Shown: positions 36,235 through 46,290, counted from the stretch's first letter. The stretch is 64,000 nucleotides of DNA from JABAAE01 sp036336715 (GCA_036336715.1 JAYZFP010000215.1:1-64000), one strand, 5' to 3'. Notes: a model not told the origin generated them from the sequence alone. Translations and numbers: made by a program.

Positions 36235-39147
36235 CTAATTGGCCTGGCGAGGGGCCTCGATGACATCCAGAATGGAACCCAGGACCTGCTGCGTCTGCTG
36301 GTCAAGGGTTTCACTTCTGTTGTAACGGGCATATTGCTCCAAAATATCAGCCTTTGTCAGCAGGATCCCCCGTTTGCGGATCGCGACAGCCAACGCCTGG
36401 ACAGCGGCGTTTCTTTCTTTCAGCGGACGGTTAATTTCCGAAGCCAGATCGACAATTGCCTTTTGGGCCATCGGTGTGGCCAGCTCACCCAGCACCCCGA
36501 GGGATTCCTGAGTCAACGCCCGGTTTTGCAACGAATCGACAATTTTCTTTTCATGTCGAATCGGATCTGCGTAGGCGTAGGATTTGCGATCTGCAATCAC
36601 TTTCTTCAGGAAGGCCAGACAGGTTTTTGCCTGCGCGATCCGATCCTCACTGGATGTCTGGGTTCCCGACTGCAGGTCCAGCAGCTGTTCCAGCTGCATG
36701 TCAAACACGGGTTTGGCGACAGGGGCTTCCCGGTAGGAGTCCGCCCGCTCGACGAACGTAATGGGAGTCGGGTTCAAGCGGAATTTTTTTGCCAGGGCGT
36801 TTCGCAGCGCCGTTTCTGCCAAGCCACCGAATTCCCTGCTGCCAATCACGAATTTCAGGCTTGGCAGCCCCGGGATGACCTTGACCGCCTGGTCCACCGA
36901 ATTGACCACAGCGACCGTGTATCCCACTTCGGTCAGCTTTTGCTGAAGGGGCAGAATATCGCCTGACTGGGGATGAACGATCAGCACGCGTCCTGAAGTC
37001 GTTGGTTGCTCAACCGGCTTTTCGTAGAGGGGTTTCTCGCCGGTCACCCGGGTGAACAGCTTGGAGGCGCGACTGCGAATCGCCTGGTCCGGGTGCTTCA
37101 TCGCATCGACGATGGTAGAGTTGTCGACCGCCAGCTTCGACAGATTGTCATTGAAGGAAGCTCTCATCGTCTCCAGCATCTGGATGCAGATAGAGCGGTT
37201 GTTCTGCTCGAGAGCCTGCTCGAGGAGATCCGAGAGAACCGACCAGGTAATAATCGCGTTATTGACTTCGCGGTTGTCCTCCGGCAGGATCTGCTCGACC
37301 CGGAAGGAAATCCGGTAAGGCTGTTTCATCACCATCGCATTCGGATCCGCCTCGGCAATCCGAACATTTCGCTCGTGATTCATTTTCTGTGACAGGATGC
37401 CGATCGGAATCGTGGCCAGCGCCGGTTGGCTTCTCAGCTGAATCATCAACTCACCCAGGCTTGGCCGGTCGATCGCGTCGCTGACCAGGATGAATTCCAC
37501 ATCAGAGTCCTGACTGGCCAGGCGAAACAGGTCGCGGCCGGTAGTCACCGCATCCGCATCGAACCCGCGGCGGGCCAGCAGGCCCACCAGGTTCTGCCCT
37601 TCGGCAAACCGTGGATGGGCAATCAATGCCCTTGGCTGACCCTGCGTTCCGGCGAAATAGACAACCGAATCGAGAAAGTGACTGGCTCCCGGGAAAGAAC
37701 GTTTCGGGTCGAGGTTGATAATCGCTTTAGTACTGGAATATCTCAGGTCCCGGTCTCCCATCTGCATCGCCTTGAGCAGGGGACTGAATCCGGAGGTTCG
37801 CATGATCGATTCATCACCGGAATTGCCAATGATCTCGACAGCTCCCGTTGCTCCTTCGATCAGGTTGTTTTTCATGCAGAATTCAAGTATCCCGATCCAC
37901 TTGGTGGCCGGCACTTTGGAAAGACTGCCCGCAGCGATCGCTTCCTCGAGCGTCTTGTTTCCGATAGCCTTCAGGGTGCTCAACTGGCTTGCCAGGTACA
38001 GCCGCTCGCTTGCAGCATCCTCCGGATCGATGGAAAAAAGAGTGCGGGCCAACCGCTCCATCATCAGGATCTGTGCCACTTCAGGTACAACCATCTGCTT
38101 GCTGAATTTGCCGTCGGCTGTCCAGGTCCAGTGTTCGGTCCGACCATCCGCGTTGACCGGGAATGGACGGGCTCCCTTGATCAGGTCATTCAGTTTTTTG
38201 CCCAGGTAACTTTTTGCCTCAGCCCTTTCGGGTAGCCCACCAAGGATCCTCCCAAAGGAAGCCTTGGCTGCCTCCTGCAGACTGGCCGGGGCCTGGGGGT
38301 TCAACAGGAAACCCAACAGGTAAGGCACGCTTTGTCTTGAACCCTTTCGCCCCAGAACAGAAATCGAAAAAGCTATCTGTTTTTCGTCGCCCGATTCCAG
38401 AACCGCCTCCAGCGGTCGGACAATGGTGCTCCCGATCAACGCCGCCGCGATCTCGTAGCTGGACCGTTCCGGCTGATTATTGCCCGATGCGCTCTTGACC
38501 AGGTAGGCCAGTCCGGCATTGCCCGCCAGTTGAAACCCACGACCCGCGTTGTTTCGCCTGGTCGGAGAATCGGAGAGGAGGTCACCAAAATAAACCCCCA
38601 GTTGGGCATCGCTTTTCAGGTGACGGGTAGATGCAGCCAGAAGGTTTCGACCATAAGCGGCTCCCTGCGGGGCCATCGGTTTGCTGCGAATCAGGCGAAT
38701 GATAAAATCGGATCCGATTTCCTCGATCAGGTCGTAGGCGACGGTATCACTGACTTTGGCAGCCTCCAGTTTTCCCAGGTACACCTTGGCTTCGTCATAG
38801 TTCTGGGTGTCGAACATGATCCGCAGTGCCTGCATGAACTCCGAAGGAGTCGAAGGACTGGTTTCCCGGATGGCCAGCACCACCTTGTCCACTGTCTTTG
38901 GCAAAGCAGCATTGCCCGCCTTTCGATTACCGGGTCCCTTGCCTGCCGGTTTGTTGCCTCCCGGATTGAAAGGGTCATCGCCCCCCCCACCGAAAGGATC
39001 ATCATTTCCCTGTTTCTGCTTGGCAGCGCCGCCCCCAAAGGGATCGCCAAAGGGATCATCCTGCATGGCGAGGCCGGGGACCTGGCTGCCCCAGAAAAAG
39101 AGCAACAGGGAAAGGATCAACAAAAAGTTCTTTGGCTGGCTTGGCAT
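36235..39147 (-). CDS. exported HEAT-like repeat protein with two degenerate receiver-like domains
   Basis: This 970-residue protein has a signal peptide or anchor (FLLILSLLLFFWGS), then a low-complexity run with repeated DPFGG motifs (about 30-75). Alpha-helical HEAT-like repeats follow from about 85 to 490. Two segments resemble response-regulator receivers. The first, about 504-612, is RALIAHPRFAEGQNLVGLLARR...EFILVSDAIDRPSLGELMIQLR...IPIGILS. The second, about 718-816, is GRVLIVHPQSGDILPLQQKL...FVIGSREFGG. The acid pair of true receivers is HP in both, the second also lacks the phospho-acceptor Asp, and the first keeps an Asp, Ser and Lys. More helical repeat sequence follows. No phosphorylation is implied. 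Function unknown. Confidence 0.75.
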   Translation of the reverse strand: MPSQPKNFLLILSLLLFFWGSQVPGLAMQDDPFGDPFGGGAAKQKQGNDDPFGGGGDDPFNPGGNKPAGKGPGNRKAGNAALPKTVDKVVLAIRETSPSTPSEFMQALRIMFDTQNYDEAKVYLGKLEAAKVSDTVAYDLIEEIGSDFIIRLIRSKPMAPQGAAYGRNLLAASTRHLKSDAQLGVYFGDLLSDSPTRRNNAGRGFQLAGNAGLAYLVKSASGNNQPERSSYEIAAALIGSTIVRPLEAVLESGDEKQIAFSISVLGRKGSRQSVPYLLGFLLNPQAPASLQEAAKASFGRILGGLPERAEAKSYLGKKLNDLIKGARPFPVNADGRTEHWTWTADGKFSKQMVVPEVAQILMMERLARTLFSIDPEDAASERLYLASQLSTLKAIGNKTLEEAIAAGSLSKVPATKWIGILEFCMKNNLIEGATGAVEIIGNSGDESIMRTSGFSPLLKAMQMGDRDLRYSSTKAIINLDPKRSFPGASHFLDSVVYFAGTQGQPRALIAHPRFAEGQNLVGLLARRGFDADAVTTGRDLFRLASQDSDVEFILVSDAIDRPSLGELMIQLRSQPALATIPIGILSQKMNHERNVRIAEADPNAMVMKQPYRISFRVEQILPEDNREVNNAIITWSVLSDLLEQALEQNNRSICIQMLETMRASFNDNLSKLAVDNSTIVDAMKHPDQAIRSRASKLFTRVTGEKPLYEKPVEQPTTSGRVLIVHPQSGDILPLQQKLTEVGYTVAVVNSVDQAVKVIPGLPSLKFVIGSREFGGLAETALRNALAKKFRLNPTPITFVERADSYREAPVAKPVFDMQLEQLLDLQSGTQTSSEDRIAQAKTCLAFLKKVIADRKSYAYADPIRHEKKIVDSLQNRALTQESLGVLGELATPMAQKAIVDLASEINRPLKERNAAVQALAVAIRKRGILLTKADILEQYARYNRSETLDQQTQQVLGSILDVIEAPRQAN

Positions 39148-39298
39148 TTGGTCGGCGATTTTGTTCGAACGACTAAATCAAATCGGAAATGAAATCTAAT
39201 GATTCCACGTCAAGAATGTATCCGCAGCATGAAACTGCGCAAATTTCCCGACTTCTTAGTTTAATTCGAGGAAAAGGAAGTGGCGGCAAAAATACGGG

Positions 39299-40714
39299 TT
39301 ATTTTAACCGGTCCGTCCATGCCTCCATCTGCCGAGAAACCTCAGCCTGCGCCGTCGATCCGTAGCTTTGAAAGGATTTTACCGCATTTTCGACGCCCAG
39401 TGAATCAAACACGGTGGAGTCGATCCCGGCCTGGACCTCCTGAAATGATTCTAACGATAAGTCGGACAACGACTTGCCAAGATTGATGGCCTTGCGAACC
39501 AGTGCACCCACCGCGTGGTGGGCGCTTCTCTGGGGAATCCCCTTCTTGATCAGGTACTCCATCAGCGTGGTGGCATCCAGGAAGCCTCGTTCCAGGCGGG
39601 CGCTGATCTCTTCCCGGTTCAGTTCGGTCCCCTCGACAAGGGGCGCGGCCAACTCCAGGCAGGCTTCGACCGTATCAAAAGAATCGAACAGCTGGGGTTT
39701 GTCTTCCTGGAGGTCCCGGTTGTAGGCCAGCGGCAGGCTTTTGGTCAACACGATCAGGGCCTGGAGATTTCCGACTACCCGGGCAGTTTTTCCCCGAATC
39801 AGTTCCAGGATATCCGGGTTGATTTTCTGGGGCATGATCGAAGAACCGGTGCAGAATTCCTGCGGCAGCTTGAGGAAATCGAACTCGCTGGTCGACCAGA
39901 TGATCCATTCCTCGGCCCAGGTACTCAAATGCAGGGCGATGGTGGTCAACCCGAAGGCGGTTTCCAACACAAAGTCCCGGTCACTCGAAGCATCCAGGCT
40001 GTTGGCTGCAATGCGTTCGAAACCAAGCAGGTTCGCAGTCAGGTCACGATCAATCTCGATGGTGGTTCCGGCAACCGCCGCGGTTCCAAGAGTGGAGCTG
40101 TTAACCCTTTTGCGGGCATCGGTAAGCCTCTCCCTATCCCGTTCCAGTTTTTCGCAGTACGCCAACCAGTAGTGGGGGGCCAACACAGGCTGCGCACGCT
40201 GCATGTGTGTGTAGGCCGGCAGGATCACATCACGATCCCCTTCGCATCGCCCGTGAAAAGCCCGCTGCAGCGTCAGCAGCTTCTCAAGCACTCGGTCCAC
40301 TGCGTCTCGTACCCATAATCTGAAATCGGTCGAAACCTGGTCATTTCGGCTTCGGCCGGTGTGGAGCTTTCTGCCAACATCCCCCAACCGGTCAATCAGC
40401 GCTTTTTCGATATGCATGTGGATATCTTCCAGCGCGAAATCATATTCGAATTCACCCGATTCAATCTGGCCCTGTATTTCCAGCAGGTGGGTTTGGATCT
40501 GTTCCAGTTCACCGGAGGTCAGGATTCCCTGCTGCGCCAACATCTGGCTGTGCGCGATGGACCCCCGGATATCCTGCCGGTACAGGCGTTGATCAAAACT
40601 GATGCTCTCGGTGAAGGTCTCGACACGCCGGTCGACGGCTGCTTCAAATGCTCCACTGCGGCTGGGACTGTCTTTCTGCTCGCTCAATCTCGGGGTTCTC
40701 CGGGCCGGGTTCAC
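39299..40714 (-). CDS. argH: argininosuccinate lyase
   Basis: ArgH splits argininosuccinate to arginine and fumarate, the last arginine-synthesis step. The 471-residue frame starts at a GTG (40714), with FTESISFDQRLYRQDIRGSIAHSQML in the N-terminal region and the fumarase-superfamily signature GSSIMPQKINPD carrying the catalytic loop. EDIHMHIEKALIDRLG and the catalytic-site THMQRAQPV are also present. The first 18 residues are not conserved and no good ribosome site is seen, so the true start may be further in. It stands alone here, away from argG. Confidence 0.95.
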   Translation of the reverse strand: MNPARRTPRLSEQKDSPSRSGAFEAAVDRRVETFTESISFDQRLYRQDIRGSIAHSQMLAQQGILTSGELEQIQTHLLEIQGQIESGEFEYDFALEDIHMHIEKALIDRLGDVGRKLHTGRSRNDQVSTDFRLWVRDAVDRVLEKLLTLQRAFHGRCEGDRDVILPAYTHMQRAQPVLAPHYWLAYCEKLERDRERLTDARKRVNSSTLGTAAVAGTTIEIDRDLTANLLGFERIAANSLDASSDRDFVLETAFGLTTIALHLSTWAEEWIIWSTSEFDFLKLPQEFCTGSSIMPQKINPDILELIRGKTARVVGNLQALIVLTKSLPLAYNRDLQEDKPQLFDSFDTVEACLELAAPLVEGTELNREEISARLERGFLDATTLMEYLIKKGIPQRSAHHAVGALVRKAINLGKSLSDLSLESFQEVQAGIDSTVFDSLGVENAVKSFQSYGSTAQAEVSRQMEAWTDRLK

Positions 40715-40839
40715 CAGGCCGGGCTTTCAAAATAGGTTTGAATAGTACTTGAATCGTGTCTCCTGTTATCAAACCTTCCGCCCCGGGGAATTGCAACTCC
40801 CCCATGCGAGCCGCAGCGTTGGCCCGGAGGGAACCGGGG

Positions 40840-41646
40840 TCAGCGATCCTGCTGCCAGGTCCATTGCCAGGAAGGTTTCCGCTTTTCCTGAAAGGCCGCC
40901 AGACCCTCGCGGGCATCCGCCGACTTCCGGGCTTCGGCTGACATCACAGCCGCATCCTGCAGCTGAGCCACCAAATCCGCAGAACAGGTGAGCCGACCGA
41001 GATGCATCTTGGTCATCCTCAACGCCGTGTTGGAACCGGTCAGGATCGAATCGACCAATTCAATCTTGGCCTGTTCGAGCTCAGCGGCCGGAACCACTTC
41101 GTTCCACAGACCCTGAACCAGTGCATCCGCGGCTGGAACCGGCTTCCCATTCATCAGCAGGTAATTCGCCACCGAGAGACTCGTTTTCCGTAACAGCAGG
41201 GGAGCTACCATGGCAGCGACGATGCCCCGTTTCGGTTCCGGCAAGGCCAGGAACGCGTTGTCGCTGGCCAGTACCAGGTCGCAGGCAAAGACAAGGCCTG
41301 TCCCGCCAGCCAGTACCGGCCCCTGCAATACGGCGAGAGTGGGAAACGGCAGCTCCAGGATCCGGCGCACCAGTTCGTGGTAGACATCGGAATCGGTTTT
41401 CCACTCTCTCTCGGGATCTGCCGCTTGGGCACGGCTCTGCATTTCCGCCAGGTCCATTCCGGCACAAAAAACAGTCCCCTCAGCCTCAAGCACCATCAGG
41501 CGAACCGAATCGTCATCGGCGATTGCCTGCAGAAAGGTGTTGATTTCCCGAATCATGGCGCGGCCAAGCGCGTTCCGTTTGGAGGGACGATCCAGGACCA
41601 GCGTCGCCACGCCGTTCCTGATTCCTGAGTGAGTGAATTCGGCCAT
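40840..41646 (-). CDS. enoyl-CoA hydratase/isomerase family protein
   Basis: The 268-residue protein has the crotonase fold: NALGRAMIREINTF, the oxyanion-hole GTVFCAGMDLAEM, and GPVLAGGTGLVFACDLVLASDNAFLALPEPKRGIVAA with the second glycine of the hole. The Glu of classic enoyl-CoA hydratases is replaced by sequence I cannot align surely, so the reaction could be hydration, isomerisation or another CoA thioester reaction. GAGGAAAC before ATG 41646 is a good ribosome site. It is divergent from the AOR gene with 32 bases between them. Confidence 0.88.
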   Translation of the reverse strand: MAEFTHSGIRNGVATLVLDRPSKRNALGRAMIREINTFLQAIADDDSVRLMVLEAEGTVFCAGMDLAEMQSRAQAADPEREWKTDSDVYHELVRRILELPFPTLAVLQGPVLAGGTGLVFACDLVLASDNAFLALPEPKRGIVAAMVAPLLLRKTSLSVANYLLMNGKPVPAADALVQGLWNEVVPAAELEQAKIELVDSILTGSNTALRMTKMHLGRLTCSADLVAQLQDAAVMSAEARKSADAREGLAAFQEKRKPSWQWTWQQDR

Positions 41647-41678
41647 GTTTCCTCAGCTGACAACCGTTTTCCGTTATC

Positions 41679-43547
41679 ATGACAATTAAATGGCCCATAG
41701 GTAAGTCATCTCAACGGATCCCAACGAGCTTTTCATTGAACAGGTTTGCCTATCATTTTCGCAGAATCCGGATTGACCTGAGCTCCGGTGAAATCGAAAA
41801 AGTTCCGATTGCCCCTGAATTGCTGGAGCAGACCATCGGCGGAACCGGACTGGGGGTCGAGCTTCTGTTACAAACCGAAACGCCCGAACTGGACCCCCTG
41901 GATCCCCGGTCGTCGCTTTTTTTCGTATTCAGCCCGTTGGTCGGCAGTCCGCTGACGACCTCGGCCAAATTCGCGGTCGTCTGCAAGAGCCCACTGACCC
42001 ACAGGATCAATGATTCACTTGCCGGAAGTGGATTTGCCATCGCCGGGAAGAAAACCGGCTTTGACGCAATTGAAATCACCGGCCGCTCCGAGTCACAGGT
42101 AATCCTCCGCATTGACAACGGCACTGTGAATCTGGAACCCTGCCCGGATTTGTGGGGGACGCTGATCCCCGAATGTGAAAGCAGGTTGAAAAACCGGTAT
42201 GGCAACCGGTACCGGGTAGCCTGCATCGGGCCTGCCGGGGAAAACCGGGTTCGTTTTGCGACCATTTCCCATGATGGCCGGCATGCCGGGCGGGGTGGAA
42301 GTGGTGCCGTGTTGGGAGCCAAGAACGTCAAAGCCATCCTGGTCTCCGGTGACCAGGCGGTTGATTGGGCTGAGCCCGACCGCCTCAACCGGTTTGCCAA
42401 AACGCTCTCCCAGCGCTCCATGGGCCCTGCCACCGCCAAGTACCGGGAACTGGGCACCGCCGGGAACCTGCTGGCTTTCAATCGTCTGCAATGCCTGCCA
42501 ACCCGAAACTTCCAACGGGGCACGTTTGAAGGAGCTCAGTCACTGGCCCCCGAATCGATGGGCGAGACCCGGGATAAGGTCCGCAGTTCGTGCGTCGCCT
42601 GTACGATCGGCTGCGAACATATTTACTCTTTCAAAAAAAATCGATCTACAGGACCCTCCCCCAAGGCTCGCCTGGAATACGAAAGTCTTTTCGCGCTTGG
42701 GCCGCTGTGTGGTATCGACGACCCGGACATCGTTCTGGAGGCCGCCAGGCTTTGCGACGATTTCGGGCTGGATACCATCAGCACCGGAGGAACCATCGCA
42801 TTTGCAATGGAATGTTCCGAAAAAGGCTGGATCCGCAAGGGACCGACTTTTGGAAATGCCCGTTCTCTCATCGAGACAATACGTCTGGTTGCAACCCGTA
42901 AGGGCCTCGGTGACTTGCTGGCGAACGGTTCCAGGTCCTTGGCCGCCGGAATCGGTGAGGAGGCGATGGATTATGCTCCCCAGGTCAAAGGCCTTGAAAT
43001 TCCGGGCTACGACCCACGTCAACTTGCTTCCCTGGCGCTTGGTTTTGCAGTCGGATCCCGGGGTGCGGACCATAACCGGAGCAGTGCCTATGAAATCGAC
43101 CTCAGCGACCATTTTGACGACCGGACGGATCCATTCAGCGACGAAAGGATCGAGCATGCCATCTGGCTGGAAGACCGTGCTGCCGTGATGGATTCTCTCA
43201 TTTTCTGTAAGTTCCTGCGGGGCGTGTTTGACGATTTTTTTGCTGAAACGTCAGATATCCTCCAGATGGCTACCGGCTTCCGGCAGACAGCGGGCCAATT
43301 GCGTGAAAAGGGAACCCGGATCGTTCAAAACAAGAAAAGGTTCAACCTCCGCGCCGGATGGGATCCCCTCGAAGATACAATTCCCCAAAGGTTTTTCGAA
43401 CAAACGGATCAAAACCAAAAAGCAAAATACACTCGGGCAGAATTGCAGAAAGCGATTTCTGCCTACAATTGCCTTCGCGGATGGACGCCCGAGGGCTTCC
43501 TGAAATCAACCAGCCCATCAGCCCCATTCAATCCAGGTGGACCATGA
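41679..43547 (+). CDS. tungsten-type aldehyde:ferredoxin oxidoreductase
   Basis: The 622-residue enzyme has the AOR N-terminal domain (RRIRIDLSSGEIEKV, IGGTGLGVELLL, FSPLVGSPLTTSAKFAVVCKSPLT). The 4Fe-4S ligands are CVACTIGC at about 305-312, with the fourth Cys near 510 in DSLIFCKF. LALGFAVGSRGADHNRS is also family-typical. It would oxidise aldehydes to acids with a tungsto-bispterin cofactor, passing electrons to ferredoxin. The start is uncertain: ATG 41679 has no ribosome site, and TTG 41736 (removing 19 residues) gives the family-typical N-terminus. It overlaps the lipoprotein gene (ATGA) downstream. Confidence 0.9.
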   Translation: MTIKWPIGKSSQRIPTSFSLNRFAYHFRRIRIDLSSGEIEKVPIAPELLEQTIGGTGLGVELLLQTETPELDPLDPRSSLFFVFSPLVGSPLTTSAKFAVVCKSPLTHRINDSLAGSGFAIAGKKTGFDAIEITGRSESQVILRIDNGTVNLEPCPDLWGTLIPECESRLKNRYGNRYRVACIGPAGENRVRFATISHDGRHAGRGGSGAVLGAKNVKAILVSGDQAVDWAEPDRLNRFAKTLSQRSMGPATAKYRELGTAGNLLAFNRLQCLPTRNFQRGTFEGAQSLAPESMGETRDKVRSSCVACTIGCEHIYSFKKNRSTGPSPKARLEYESLFALGPLCGIDDPDIVLEAARLCDDFGLDTISTGGTIAFAMECSEKGWIRKGPTFGNARSLIETIRLVATRKGLGDLLANGSRSLAAGIGEEAMDYAPQVKGLEIPGYDPRQLASLALGFAVGSRGADHNRSSAYEIDLSDHFDDRTDPFSDERIEHAIWLEDRAAVMDSLIFCKFLRGVFDDFFAETSDILQMATGFRQTAGQLREKGTRIVQNKKRFNLRAGWDPLEDTIPQRFFEQTDQNQKAKYTRAELQKAISAYNCLRGWTPEGFLKSTSPSAPFNPGGP

Positions 43548-44209
43548 AACGCACTCGTCTTTTATTTCCGAAGTTGATAACTGCAACCACATTTTCGGGC
43601 CTCCTTTTCTTCAGCCTTTCCTGTCGGCCCTCGGCACCGGATGGAAACAAAATGGAGTCAGAAGAACCGGTTACCATCAATTCCGGGTCGTCACAGGATC
43701 CGGTGCAAGTTGCGGAAAACCGCGAATCGGAAGAAGAACGGGAGCGGACCATGCTGGAAAAAACAAGCGGCATGCTCCAGGAGGCTACCGACTCCAGCCT
43801 TGCCGCAGCAGGTGATGCCGGAGCCTGGATCCAGGACCAGGTCCAATCCGGCTACCAGGGAGGTAAGGAGGTGACCTCCCAGGTCGGACAGACACTGACC
43901 GACCTGTTCCAGCAGGCCAAAGAGCAGGGAACGACTTCGGCCAATTCCCTGGTTGATTTTGTCAAGGAAGACTATGCCAAGATGGGCGCCTGGGAGTATG
44001 CCTCGCTAACTGTTGAAGACAGGAAACCGGATGAGGTGATGGAATCGCTGAACCGGATGGGACGTGAAAAATGGGAGTGCTTCTGGGTCGACAAGAGTGC
44101 GGGTCAGACGACATTCTATTTCAAGAGATCTCCCCGCAGCCTGATCAGCAAGGTCCCCTTCAAGGACCTGCTGAAATTCCTGCCGGAACTGGCGGGTGGA
44201 GGAAACTAG
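43544..44209 (+). CDS. lipoprotein with DUF4177-like C-terminal domain
   Basis: The 221-residue product starts at ATG 43544, overlapping the AOR stop (ATGA). It has a lipobox at FFSLSC, then an acidic, helical low-complexity region (about 40-145) with Gln/Ala repeats. A C-terminal domain follows (MGAWEYASLTVEDRKPDEVMESLNRMGREKWECFWVD, ending TTFYFKRS), which resembles the DUF4177 pattern 'WEY...LN..G..GWE'. It is probably anchored in a membrane. Coupling to the AOR gene suggests co-expression but no function is inferred. Confidence 0.75.
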   Translation: MKRTRLLFPKLITATTFSGLLFFSLSCRPSAPDGNKMESEEPVTINSGSSQDPVQVAENRESEEERERTMLEKTSGMLQEATDSSLAAAGDAGAWIQDQVQSGYQGGKEVTSQVGQTLTDLFQQAKEQGTTSANSLVDFVKEDYAKMGAWEYASLTVEDRKPDEVMESLNRMGREKWECFWVDKSAGQTTFYFKRSPRSLISKVPFKDLLKFLPELAGGGN

Positions 44210-44346
44210 GCTTCCTTGCGGAACTGTACGGCCCGCTCATCGGTCAACTGTCGAAACGGGTTCTCTTGACGGCCTGACCTGCCGATCCCGAAGATTGAAG
44301 CGGTGCCCGAAAACCTGCAAAAGAAATTCAGCTTTCGCTTCGACCC

Positions 44347-46290
44347 TCAGTTTTCGGGGTCGCGATCCTCGAACATTTTCTCGATGCGGCGGCGGTGCTC
44401 TTCATGCAGTCTCGATTCCGCCTCGTCGAATGACTCGGTGGCTTCACCCCTTTTCAGCTCGGGGTCCGCTTCGAGCGTGTCCAGAATTTCCGAATCGGTC
44501 CCTTCAAAATCAGCGCTCGACTCCGCATGGGCCTCCGGAGCCGTTTTCCGTTTTCGCGGCTCCAGCTTGAAAGGTTCAACCCGTCGACCGGCCGGTTCCG
44601 GCCTGACGTCAGCGGCTTCCACCTTTGCCGGCTCGGGTGTTTTCACGTCTTTTCCTGACCGGTTGCCTTCGGACTGGGCCTCCAGCTCCGTTTTTTCCGG
44701 AGGCGAGCTTTCCTTTTCGAAATCATCCTTTTCGAGGATTTTCCCGGTAGCGTCCGAGGGAAAGACGACCTTGGTAATGGGCAAATCGTCCGACGATTCT
44801 CCTGTTCGCTCTGACGTGTTGCCACTCCCGGCAGCAGGCACACGGGCCAGGGCTTCGGTCCGCCAATTCTCACCGGAGCCCGCCTTCATCACCGGCTCGT
44901 CCAGATCAAGGCCCCCCAGGAACCCGGGCGAAGCTGCAAAGAAAACCAACCCGATCCCACTCAACAGTCCGGTCAGGCCGGCAGCCCCGATAATGATCTT
45001 CTTGGAAACGCCTTCGGGGCGGGAACCGGAGTAGGGCAGGTCAATCAGTGTGATCAAATTGGTGGAATTTGCGGCCGCGCGGGATGCCTTGGCTCGCGCC
45101 AGCTCCTCGAGAGAACGGTTGAGTACGGTCCGCTTCTGTTCGACCTGCTTCACCAACTCTGCATAGGGAGTACGGACCTCCGCGAGTCGCGGTTTTTTCG
45201 AATTCAGATCCTCTTGGGACTGTTCAAGCCTTTTCATCTGATCGGCGATCGAGGCTATCTGAGTCTCCAGACCCTTGGCAGCTACCCGGATTTCATCCCG
45301 TATTTTCTGTTTGACCTGATTCTCCGCCTCAAGTGCGGCCTTGCCCTTCGGGTGAAAGGATTCGAACTGTCCCAACGTCCGGGCGGTCGCCGACTGAAGG
45401 GTGATCAGTTGTTCCTTCAATTTTTGCAGCACCGGCTGCGCGGCCAGCAGTTCGCTGGAAAAGGACTGAACCTGGTCGGGTTTTTCGGAGGCTCCCCGGA
45501 TGTCCAACAGCTGCCGGCTCAATACCTCGTGCTTCTGGCGTGCTTCGCGGAACTCGGCGTCAATCTGGTTCAGGCGGCCCGGAATCTCCGATCCTCCGGC
45601 CCCGATATCGCTGGCAATCGAGCGGAGATCAATCAGGATGTCACCCAACCCTTTTTCAAAACGGGCCAATTCCCCGATCGCCGAATCGCATTCGAACCGG
45701 TTCAGCTTGACCGATTCCTGCAGTTCATCCTCGATGCTCTGGGCGCGTTGATCCCGAAGCGCATTGAGCTGGGTCTGCAGTTCGGCCGCAAGCCAGCCAA
45801 CAATTAACTGGGCCCGGGCAGCCGTCCTCGCCTTGACGGACAGCAAAAGCACCTCCGTGCGCCCAAATTCCGCTCCGTTGGGTGGAGTGAGCGCAATCGA
45901 TTCCTGCAGGGACTCAATATCTTCTACCGTGGGCCACTCTGCCGGTTGCTCATAATCCTCGGGGGGGTCGATTGACTTCAGAACCCGGGTCACCACGGAT
46001 TGGCGGCGAACCGTATCGTGAATTGTCTCCTGGACCATTTTCATCATGTCCAACGAATCAAACCGGCCAGGCATCACGGACTGGAACGCCAGTTCGTCCC
46101 GGATCTGCAGGGACTGCGTGCCCTTCCAGGACGGCTCGTTGGTAAGGATGTAGGTCGCGGCGGCTGCTGAAAAGAGGCCAACCGGCAACAGCATCAGGGA
46201 GAGGTGCTTCCGGAACAAACGGTACAGCAGAACAAAATTGCTGGGGGCTCCCCGGGGTGGCTGATTTGAGGGGATCGGATCAGTAGACAT
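44347..46290 (-). CDS. Wzz/chain-length-determinant-like membrane protein with long acidic tail
   Basis: From ATG 46290 the product has 647 residues (an in-frame ATG at 46329 would add 13). Counted from the longer form, helix 1 is HLSLMLLPVGLFSAAAATYIL near 42-62, then a long periplasmic coiled coil. Helix 2 (KIIIGAAGLTGLLSGIGLVF) is near 441-466 and is preceded by IDLPYSGSRPEGVSKK, the polyprotein-copolymerase pattern. A C-terminal acidic Glu/Ser/Pro-rich tail of about 190 residues follows, with no tyrosine kinase domain or Walker A motif. These proteins set surface-polysaccharide length. A kinase partner, if any, is outside this gene. Confidence 0.82.
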   Translation of the reverse strand: MSTDPIPSNQPPRGAPSNFVLLYRLFRKHLSLMLLPVGLFSAAAATYILTNEPSWKGTQSLQIRDELAFQSVMPGRFDSLDMMKMVQETIHDTVRRQSVVTRVLKSIDPPEDYEQPAEWPTVEDIESLQESIALTPPNGAEFGRTEVLLLSVKARTAARAQLIVGWLAAELQTQLNALRDQRAQSIEDELQESVKLNRFECDSAIGELARFEKGLGDILIDLRSIASDIGAGGSEIPGRLNQIDAEFREARQKHEVLSRQLLDIRGASEKPDQVQSFSSELLAAQPVLQKLKEQLITLQSATARTLGQFESFHPKGKAALEAENQVKQKIRDEIRVAAKGLETQIASIADQMKRLEQSQEDLNSKKPRLAEVRTPYAELVKQVEQKRTVLNRSLEELARAKASRAAANSTNLITLIDLPYSGSRPEGVSKKIIIGAAGLTGLLSGIGLVFFAASPGFLGGLDLDEPVMKAGSGENWRTEALARVPAAGSGNTSERTGESSDDLPITKVVFPSDATGKILEKDDFEKESSPPEKTELEAQSEGNRSGKDVKTPEPAKVEAADVRPEPAGRRVEPFKLEPRKRKTAPEAHAESSADFEGTDSEILDTLEADPELKRGEATESFDEAESRLHEEHRRRIEKMFEDRDPEN

